Shown: positions 45,078 to 50,837 of the stretch, piece by piece
Layout of the letters: the number at the start of each line of letters is the position of its first letter
How positions within the stretch are numbered: the stretch's first letter is position 1
Assembly: GCF_001418255.1 (NCBI RefSeq)
Contig: NZ_LIPV01000013.1
Location: 1 to 50,837 of the forward strand
Direction of reading: 5' to 3'
From: Thiomonas bhubaneswarensis
GTDB lineage: Bacteria; Pseudomonadota; Gammaproteobacteria; Burkholderiales; Burkholderiaceae_C
Length of the DNA stretch: 50,837 nt
Made by a program: the position numbers and the translations under genes
Notes under the pieces: model-generated
Database searches by the model: none
Seen by the model: the letters and a program-made list of their open reading frames with translations, nothing else
Told to the model about the DNA's origin: nothing

Positions 45078-46238
45078 TCAGTAACGGTTCACCTTGTGCA
45101 ACAGTTCGGCCGACAAGGGAAGTGTCGCCAGCAACTGCGCGATGCGCGCGGCGCTGCGGCCATCGCCATAGACATTGTCTTCGGGATGCGGCCACGGGCC
45201 TTCGGCCAGCGCCTGCCGCACGGCCGCTTCGATGGCCTCGGCCTGCGGCGGCACGTCGACTGTGTTGGCGTTGCGCTCGCGCAAGTTCTGGCGGCTGCCG
45301 ACGTTGACCACCCGTGTGCCCAGACTGGCCGCCTCGATGATGCCCGACGACGAATTGCCCACCAGCACCGCAGCATGGCGCAGCGCGGCCAGATAGTCGT
45401 CGCGCGGCAGGTGCGTGATGCGGTGAAACCCCGGCCACTGCTGCGCCCGCAGCAGCGCCTCGATGGAGCCCGAACCCGCGTCGGCATTGGGCGCGAGCCA
45501 CAACACGTTGAAGGCCGAGCCCGCCCCCGCGGCCCGCAGCCCATCGAGCAGCGCCTGGGTCTGCGTGGCGGCGTCTTCGGCCTCCTGAACCACGGGATGA
45601 AACAGCACGAGAGCGTAGGGGCGATCCGCAAAGTTCTCCGCCCAGGGCCGCAAGGCTTGCAGCGCGGCCTCTCGCGCAAGCTGCCGCACATCCGACAGAT
45701 CATCCAGCCCCGGAGCGCCCACCACATGCACGCGCTGCGGGTCTTCGCCCATGGCGATGAGGCGCTCGCGCGACTGCGCAGTGGCGCAGAAATGCAGCGC
45801 CGCGAGCTTGCTGATGGCATGGCGCACCGGCTCGTCCACCGTGCCCGAGCGCTCGCCGCCGTGCAGGTGGATGCTCGGGACGCCCAGATGCAGCGCCGCA
45901 ATCGCCCCCGCGAGCATCTCGCCACGGTCACCCAGCAGCAGCAGCGCGTCAGGCTTTTCCACCTGCAGCACCGGCACCAGGCCTGCCAGCGTCTGGCTGA
46001 TCGCCCGCGTCATGCCTGCGCCATCGCGCGCACCCACATCGCTGGGAATACGCGCCGCGATGCGCAGCCTGCTGGCCGCGATGTCGTCCACCGTGTGGCC
46101 GTAGTCGGGGTGCAGATGCATGCCCGTGACCGCCACCGCCACCTCCAGCCCCGAATGCGCAGCTGCCGCGTGCAAAGTCTGGCGCATCAACCCGAAGTCG
46201 GCTCGGGTGCCGGAGAGATAGAGAATGCGGCGGGGCAT
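45078..46238 (-). CDS. NeuC/LegG-type hydrolysing 2-epimerase
   Basis: The 386-residue GT-B-fold enzyme matches hydrolysing UDP-GlcNAc 2-epimerases of the NeuC/LegG branch: LSGTRADFGLMRQTL, LLLGDRGEMLAGAIAALHL, HLHGGERSGTVDEPVRHAISKLA and LVGNSSSGIIEAASLGTRVVNVGSRQ. With the three downstream enzymes, the likely substrate is UDP-diacetylbacillosamine, yielding 2,4-diacetamido-2,4,6-trideoxymannose for legionaminic acid. The alternative is UDP-GlcNAc to ManNAc for sialic acid. It is the first gene of the operon in this window. Confidence 0.88.
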   Translation of the reverse strand: MPRRILYLSGTRADFGLMRQTLHAAAAHSGLEVAVAVTGMHLHPDYGHTVDDIAASRLRIAARIPSDVGARDGAGMTRAISQTLAGLVPVLQVEKPDALLLLGDRGEMLAGAIAALHLGVPSIHLHGGERSGTVDEPVRHAISKLAALHFCATAQSRERLIAMGEDPQRVHVVGAPGLDDLSDVRQLAREAALQALRPWAENFADRPYALVLFHPVVQEAEDAATQTQALLDGLRAAGAGSAFNVLWLAPNADAGSGSIEALLRAQQWPGFHRITHLPRDDYLAALRHAAVLVGNSSSGIIEAASLGTRVVNVGSRQNLRERNANTVDVPPQAEAIEAAVRQALAEGPWPHPEDNVYGDGRSAARIAQLLATLPLSAELLHKVNRY

Positions 46239-46592
46239 GGGGCGAGGGGATTGGAGGGCGAGTCAGCCAGCGCGAGCGGCCAACGGAAAGATTTTTGCAG
46301 AGATTGCAATGCAGCCACCCTGCGCGTGGCGAAAAGGGGGGGCGTGCGAACGCGACCCTTGCGGCGAAAGCGCGGCAGCGCCGAGCAAATGGAGGCGAAA
46401 AAAGGAAGAGCACGAAGCGCAGAGCCACCAAGCCGCAAAGAATTGTGACCGCCGGTAAATGTGCACCTGAACCAAAGATCGTTCGAAATATGATCTCACC
46501 ACACATTGACCTACGCAAGCCAACTCATGCAAAACCATCTGCATGAACTTCGAGACACGTATCGCATGACGGTAAACACCCAGGGCTCCCAA
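46239..46592. other. Intergenic region upstream of the sugar operon
   Basis: The sequence should contain the promoter of the minus-strand sugar operon. It holds purine-rich stretches (GCGAAAAAAGGAAGAGC near 46395) and no convincing gene. A junction with the glnS remnant lies near 46590. Confidence 0.35.
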
Positions 46593-46928
46593 CGCAACAA
46601 CTCCGGCGCCGACAGCGTCAAGCCCAAGGCCACCATCACCTGGGTGGGCGCCGCCGACGGCGTGAGCGCCGAAGTGCGCCTGTACGACCGCCTGTTCACC
46701 GACCCGCAACCCGACGCGGGCGGCAAGAACTTCCTCGACGCCCTCAACCCCGACAGCCTGAAGGTGGTGACGGCGGTCGTGGAACCGTCACTGGCCGCCG
46801 CCAAGCCCGACCAGAAATTCCAGTTTGAACGGCACGGCTACTTTGTGGCCGACCGCGCGGACCATGGGGTGGACGGGAAGGTGGTGTTCAACCGGGTGAC
46901 GGGGTTGAAGGATTCTTGGGGAAGATGA
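46593..46928 (+). pseudogene. glnS: 3' fragment of glnS (glutaminyl-tRNA synthetase C-terminal domain)
   Basis: The frame encodes the end of GlnRS: SGADSVKPKATITWVGAADG, then VRLYDRLFTDPQP, FQFERHGYFVADR and FNRVTGLKDSWG, about 110 residues of the anticodon-binding beta-barrels. The catalytic core is absent. An upstream in-frame ATG at 46566 reads into unrelated sequence. This must be a partial duplicate or rearrangement scar, because a bacterium needs an intact glnS or a GatCAB bypass. Confidence 0.88.
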
Positions 46929-47028
46929 AGCTTTCCTGCCCTTATCGCGTGACCTGTCAACTTGCATCGCAGAAATGATCATTACAGTGTCACCTAACGA
47001 ACAAGTACGACCGCATTGAAATCACAAC

Positions 47029-47412
47029 ATGAAAAACAAGTTTTGCGTTTTAAAAGACCTAACGAATGAGGCCACTGTTGAATCGCGCTTTGTCGACAAG
47101 CTATTGGATGATTTAGGATTCCTTCCACCAGAAGTCAAACTCAAATCATCTCTCCGAGAACTTAAGGTCGGCAAGGGGAGCAAGTCAGCACTATATAAAC
47201 CTGACTATGCAATTATGTCCTCTGGAATGCCCACTTTAATTGTAGATGCCAAATCTACGACTGTGAACATTTACGAGTACGAACAGCAGTGCTCATCGTA
47301 CTGTCTAGAAATAAACAAGGCCTTCGATCACAATCCGGTAAAATATTACCTTCTAACCAACGGAGTAAAAACCTCCTTGTGGGCACCTCGAATTACTGGT
47401 TTCCTGACCTGA
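47029..47412 (+). pseudogene. N-terminal fragment of a type I restriction HsdR-like gene
   Basis: The 127-residue frame matches the HSDR_N nuclease domain: NEATVESRFVDKLLDDLGF, then the PD-(D/E)XK core KPDYAIMSSGMPTLIVDAKS, and YYLLTNGVKTSLW. Full HsdR proteins are 700-1200 residues. It is markedly AT-rich compared with the window, a sign of transfer. It ends abruptly about 120 bases before the IS5 transposase gene stop, so the IS insertion or a linked deletion probably removed the rest. A short standalone nuclease is possible but less likely. Confidence 0.65.
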
Positions 47413-47535
47413 ACTTGCCGTGACGACCGCGCAATCCGACCGGTTCACAGCCTTCTTGAAGGTTGGCGTGGTGATTTTTCGCCCTCCGGTGCCCGGATCT
47501 GGTCGTTTTCGACCGATCCAGGCCCATTTCGGGCG

Positions 47536-48567
47536 TCAGAAGGCCGCCGGTCCCATGTCCTTCAACGAGCACAGGCGCCGCAGGTTGTACGTCGCGGCCT
47601 TCCAGTTCAGGTGCAGCGTGGCCCGCGCCAGGCCGATTGAGCGCAGCGCCTTGCCGCCCATCTGCTCCAGGCTGGCGAACACGTGCTCCACCCGGGCCCG
47701 GGTTTTGGCGATGCGCTTGTTGCGCCGCTCCTGGCAATCCGACAGCGGCTTGTCGGCTTGGCCCTTGCGCTGAATGTGCAACCGCCACCCCTTCTCGCCG
47801 AGTCGCTGTTCGCGCTCGCCGTCGACGTAGCCCTTGTCCGCGTAGACATCGCGACTCGTGTTGCCGCAATCGAGCACGCGCTCGAAATGCAAGGTGTCGT
47901 GCTCGCTGGCCGTGCTCACGTGCACGCGGCGGATCAGCTTATGGCGCCGGTCCACGCTGCTGCAGAGCTTGAAGCCGAAGTAGCTCTTGCCATGCTTCTT
48001 GGTCCAGCGCGCCTGCACGTCCTTCTGCCGGCGCTTCGAGGGCGACCACTCGACCGGCATCGCGTCCTGCTGGACGATCTCCTTTTCATTCCTGGTCAAC
48101 GTCTGCTTCGGGGCAGGCACGATGCTGGCATCGATCATCTGTCCGCCTCGCGCGATGTAGCCGTGACGGTCGAGTTGCCGGCCCACCGCCTCGAAGATGC
48201 GCTCGGTTGCGCCGGCCTTGATCAGCCGCTCCTTGAAGGTCCAGATCGTCGTGCGGTCCGGTGCCTGCGAACTCTGCCGCAAGCCCACGAAGCGCTGGAA
48301 GCTCAGCCGATCCAGAAGCTGGAACTCCATCTGCTCGTCGCTGAGGTTGTAGAGCTGCTGCACGACCAGCACCCGCACCATCAGCTCGGTCGGCAACGGC
48401 GGGCGGCCACCGCGTTCACGCCCAGGCCTCGGCGCCGCCTCGTCGATCTCCGCGGCCAGCGCCGCGAAGTCCACATGCTCGGCCAGCTTGCTCAACGCGT
48501 CGCCGATCTTGTCCAACTTCGTCTCGCGCTCTTGCTCCGCGAACAGACTGACCTTGATCACTGCCAC
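47536..48567 (-). CDS. IS5-family transposase
   Basis: The 343-residue DDE transposase has an N-terminal DUF772 domain (PTELMVRVLVVQQLYNLSDEQMEFQLLDRLSFQRFVGL) and a catalytic DDE_Tnp_1 domain. First Asp is in GQMIDASIVPAP, second in DVYADKGYVDG, and Glu in ARVEHVFASLEQM. The frame is complete. The terminal inverted repeats could not be fixed; the element probably spans roughly 47413-48600. Confidence 0.92.
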   Translation of the reverse strand: MAVIKVSLFAEQERETKLDKIGDALSKLAEHVDFAALAAEIDEAAPRPGRERGGRPPLPTELMVRVLVVQQLYNLSDEQMEFQLLDRLSFQRFVGLRQSSQAPDRTTIWTFKERLIKAGATERIFEAVGRQLDRHGYIARGGQMIDASIVPAPKQTLTRNEKEIVQQDAMPVEWSPSKRRQKDVQARWTKKHGKSYFGFKLCSSVDRRHKLIRRVHVSTASEHDTLHFERVLDCGNTSRDVYADKGYVDGEREQRLGEKGWRLHIQRKGQADKPLSDCQERRNKRIAKTRARVEHVFASLEQMGGKALRSIGLARATLHLNWKAATYNLRRLCSLKDMGPAAF

Positions 48568-48965
48568 CCCCTTGTCACATCAACTCGACCACATCATGCA
48601 CGCACCGCCGCGAGACCGCCAGGTTTTTCGAGGCGCCCAACTGATCGGTCCAGGCGGGCATCGACGCCAGCCTCGTGGCGCGTGCCTTGGCGGCGATCAT
48701 TCAGGTCCGGGCTGACGATGACTTGAGGCGGCCGCGCCAGGCTCACTGGATGGGCGCGGCATCAATCGTCGACGGGGTCGCAGTGCCGCGACTGCCGAAA
48801 GGCGCCTTGTGGCGCCGCGCCATACCCCAGCATGCATGCCGGGCCTGCCGCGCAACGAATCAAACAGCGCGGAACAGGATCAACGGCATGACGGGGTACA
48901 GCATAAGGTCGCCGAGAAAACGCATCGCGGGATTGGCAAACGACTCGGATGTTTTCATGTGCCGC
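48568..48965. other. Region between the IS5 element and the small lipoprotein gene
   Basis: No known gene was recognised. A continuation of the HsdR-like frame is not visible here. A 32-residue minus-strand frame (48860-48958) encodes a hydrophobic peptide with no good ribosome site. Confidence 0.4.
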
Positions 48966-49271
48966 TCAGCGCAGCGAGACAAAATGGCTCCCGGAAGCTG
49001 GGTTCGCGGCAATCTGGGCATTCGCCCTATTTGCTATGGCGCCAAGGGAATTGGGGCCGAGGCTGTTGGATGTTTCAAGAACAGGCTCGGCACCATCCGC
49101 CTGAGCTTTTGCAAATGCCGCCGAAACGGCCGCATAGGTTTCTTGCGCGGAAGTGCCTGACGCTACGGCTGGCGATGTGTTCCCGCCGCACGCGGACCGT
49201 AGCGACGGAAAGAGCAACGAGATGACAAGAATCGCCGGGCGCGGCGTTCGAGGGGAACGCATCCCGGACAT
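48966..49271 (-). CDS. Small putative lipoprotein, function unknown
   Basis: I do not recognise the family. The frame from ATG 49271 (or 49262) gives about 101 or 98 residues: a basic start (RSPRTPRP), a hydrophobic segment (AILVISLLFPSL), a possible but non-canonical lipobox (RSAC) and a helical, Ala/Gln-rich region (TYAAVSAAFAKAQADGAEPVLE). AGGGGC lies just before the first ATG. It ends HFVSLR. It lies downstream of the CAP-like lipoprotein gene in the same orientation, with a large palindrome between. Confidence 0.4.
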   Translation of the reverse strand: MSGMRSPRTPRPAILVISLLFPSLRSACGGNTSPAVASGTSAQETYAAVSAAFAKAQADGAEPVLETSNSLGPNSLGAIANRANAQIAANPASGSHFVSLR

Positions 49272-49283
49272 GAAGCCCCTGAA

Positions 49284-49315
49284 ATGTGCTGATGCGGCGC
49301 GCCGCATCAGCACAT
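49284..49315. repeat. 32-base perfect palindrome
   Basis: ATGTGCTGATGCGGCG is followed at once by its exact reverse complement. It lies about 100 bases after the CAP-like gene stop and 13 bases before the small lipoprotein ATG. No T-run follows on either strand, so it may be a transcript-stabilising hairpin or a protein site. Confidence 0.55.
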
Positions 49316-49413
49316 GCCCATTCGCAAGGACTTCAGCGCAAGTCGCGAAAGTTTGGCATATTTCTCCGCATACGAAACGCTGTTGCGCAAGAGATCAAAT
49401 CACCGAAGAAGGC

Positions 49414-50418
49414 TCAGAACTGCCCTTGATTACCCGTGGTGAAGCTGAACTGGCGGGTGAAGGTATTGCCGTTGATCGTCCCGGAAAGCGTGGCCATGTA
49501 GGTCGTGTTGGGTTGAAGCGCATTACTAGGAAAGGCAACGGCAGTATTTGCGCCAAGCTCATGATTGCTGTCATTGCTTGAGTCCATAAGATTCATTGCA
49601 ATAGTATTATTGCTTGGGTCTGTTAACGTTCCACTTGTAAGGCGCACAGTGTCGCCAGCATTCGCCTCAATCGCGATTGGAGTCCCTGTCGTTCCGGTAA
49701 TGGCCATCCCGTTGATGGTTGGCGTCGGATTTTCTCCGGGGGCGGATGATTCGTAGTTCACACCGCTTGTGCCCTGGCATGGAAATGTGAGCGGAGCATT
49801 CGGCAATGTTTGCAATGAGACGCCAGAACCAAGCGTCGCCTCAAACAAATACGAAGAATTCGTCGCGCCTACCACATAAGTTCCATATTTAAGCCCCACT
49901 TCGGAATATGGCTGGAAGAGCAGCGCAAGGTGATACGGCACGCTTGAAAGTGCAATGATAGATAAATCGCCACCAACATTGCTATTGAATGCGCTATTTT
50001 CTTCTGAAGCCTGATAGGCGTACCCAACAAAAGTCGCGCGAGCCAGAGGCGTGACGCCGGTGAAGCCTGGGTTTCCGCTCACCTCGTAGTGCCCCGTAAC
50101 CTGGTTGTCCACCATGTACTTGTAGTGATTATTCGCAGCGGCGTCCAGCAGCGTGTTCTCTTTCACGGCCGGGAATCCGCACTGCTGGCGCATGGCGTTC
50201 AACTGGTTGAACGCGGCCAGTTCCGGCGAACCCGCAGGGTATTGCGCGGTCGCCAGCGTGCCGGTGCTCGCGGACGAGGTGGTCGTCGAGGTCGAGGACG
50301 ACGTGGCGGTGCCAGCGGGGGCCGAACCGCCCCCGCCTCCACCGCAAGCGGCGAGCAAGGTGGTCAGGACGAGCGCGGACGCGATGGCGAGGCGGCGGAG
50401 GTGAGTGTGATCGGCCAT
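49414..50418 (-). CDS. CAP/SCP-domain-like lipoprotein
   Basis: The 334-residue product has a signal ending in the lipobox LAAC (Cys about 25), then a Gly/Ser/Thr linker (GGGGGGSAP, SSSTSTTTSSAST). A CAP-like domain follows (ELAAFNQLNAMRQQCGF, LLDAAANNHYKYMVDN, TGHYEVSG), and a C-terminal Ig-like beta domain of about 100 residues (PTPTINGMAITGTTGTPIAIEANAGDT, then TYMATLSGTINGNTFTRQFSF). CAP domains bind lipids or act as proteases in varied settings. AAGGAG lies well placed before ATG 50418. The 3' half is clearly less GC-rich than the window average, suggesting transfer. Confidence 0.8.
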   Translation of the reverse strand: MADHTHLRRLAIASALVLTTLLAACGGGGGGSAPAGTATSSSTSTTTSSASTGTLATAQYPAGSPELAAFNQLNAMRQQCGFPAVKENTLLDAAANNHYKYMVDNQVTGHYEVSGNPGFTGVTPLARATFVGYAYQASEENSAFNSNVGGDLSIIALSSVPYHLALLFQPYSEVGLKYGTYVVGATNSSYLFEATLGSGVSLQTLPNAPLTFPCQGTSGVNYESSAPGENPTPTINGMAITGTTGTPIAIEANAGDTVRLTSGTLTDPSNNTIAMNLMDSSNDSNHELGANTAVAFPSNALQPNTTYMATLSGTINGNTFTRQFSFTTGNQGQF

Positions 50419-50748
50419 AGAAATTCTCCTTGTTGACAAGACCGCGGCGTGGAGGCTCCACGCCATGAAATAATCATCTCACACGAAACAGGCGGCGCAA
50501 GCCTGCGACAGCGAGAATGCCACGCATCCCAAGCGATTTTTGCGCGAGATCGTGCGCAGGATGCGGTGAATCATGGACCCATCGGGCTGCTGCGCCGCCG
50601 ATTCGGAGGATCCAGGGATGTGATGGCGAATTCGCGGCCTGGCGTCTTGCTCCAGGACTGTCCTGGATGCATGCGACAAACTATGCGCGAGGCCGCGCAA
50701 ACAGCGCCCATCGCGGTCGAGAAGCGTTCCGTTGCGCGGGGACTGGAG
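50419..50748. other. Intergenic region left of the second IS3 copy
   Basis: The part near 50419-50480 should hold the promoter of the CAP-like gene. The rest has open frames on both strands without recognisable products, and nothing else was identified. Confidence 0.35.
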
Positions 50749-50837
50749 TTGACCCCGCTTCGTGGACACCTAATCTTTTGATGAAGGAGTCCACATCATG
50801 TCCAAGTCACGTCCGCCGTATCCTGCCGAGTTCCGGC
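50740..50837 (+). mobile_element. Left end of a second IS3-family copy
   Basis: The left inverted repeat (core 50749-50769) matches the right end of the first copy, and the beginning of orfA follows in the correct orientation. The element runs off the window. Confidence 0.85.
50798..50837 (+). CDS. IS3 transposase OrfA, first 13 codons (3' partial)
   Basis: ATG at 50798 with GAAGGAG eight bases upstream encodes MSKSRPPYPAEFR, a typical IS3 OrfA N-terminus just ahead of the helix-turn-helix. The first codon visible in the copy at the left edge would follow after an estimated six to seven codons (inferred from family length). This shows how the missing start of the left copy probably reads. 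Confidence 0.85.
   Translation, partial: MSKSRPPYPAEFR

Noticed and set aside
47029-47412. Complete anti-phage nuclease gene
   Set aside because: It has the HsdR N-terminal nuclease motifs only; no translocase, HsdM or HsdS follows, and an IS5 element abuts its end.
50479-50769. 96-codon minus-strand frame left of the second IS3 copy
   Set aside because: It runs into the IS inverted repeat, has no ribosome site or recognisable motif, and competes with an equal frame on the other strand.

Overview
The window is 50.8 kb of GC-rich DNA that reads as a Betaproteobacterial (Burkholderiales-type) chromosome segment. The protein families, the rsmI–yraN–diaA–dolP order, the short family I pyrophosphatase and a B12-dependent ribonucleotide reductase fit a Thiomonas-like genus, but that genus guess is inference. 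Both ends lie in the same kind of IS3-family element. The left edge holds the distal part of one copy and the right edge holds the first 40 bases of orfA of another, so the segment is either a contig broken at a repeat or DNA between two IS copies. No rRNA, tRNA or CRISPR array was seen.

Layout, left to right. (1) 1-1265: partial IS3 element. (2) 1.3-16 kb: mostly core genes. These are a RidA-like protein, a ChaA-type cation/proton antiporter, an OmpA-domain protein, topoisomerase IV (parC, parE, with DnaA-box-like sites at the parE start), a GlcG/HbpS-like secreted protein, a ~165 bp imperfect inverted repeat, an SGNH hydrolase coupled to an unknown gene, a MASE1-PAS-GGDEF diguanylate cyclase, the rsmI / yraN-diaA-dolP cluster and ppa. 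(3) 16-25.6 kb: a beta-hydroxyacid dehydrogenase, a Na+/H+ antiporter-like protein, a giant DUF748/AsmA-like envelope protein, a DUF2235 hydrolase, and a tightly coupled nitroreductase-DUF1992-pncB operon. (4) 25.6-34.3 kb: an APC permease divergent from an operon of lutC-like, NhaD-like antiporter, 2-hydroxyacid dehydrogenase and rmuC, then the cobalamin-dependent ribonucleotide reductase and a remnant of a PIN toxin. (5) 34.5-38.8 kb: minCDE, lolD and a SulP transporter with a STAS domain.

(6) 38.8-50.8 kb is the accessory part. An IS110-family element with REP-like GC-rich flanks precedes a minus-strand sugar operon: LegG/NeuC-like epimerase, PglD-like acetyltransferase, PglE-like aminotransferase and PglF/WbpM-like dehydratase. 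Together these could take UDP-GlcNAc to UDP-diacetylbacillosamine and then to 2,4-diacetamido-2,4,6-trideoxymannose, the legionaminic-acid precursor, yet no NeuB-type synthase or CMP-sugar synthetase is present. The aminotransferase carries an N-terminal pair of CBS domains, and a VapBC-type toxin-antitoxin pair with its own operator-like repeats sits inside the operon. Upstream of the operon lies a scarred zone: the 3' end of a glnS gene, the N-terminal piece of an AT-rich type I restriction HsdR-like gene ending near an IS5-family element, a small putative lipoprotein, and a CAP-domain-like lipoprotein gene of atypical composition, ending at the second IS3 copy.
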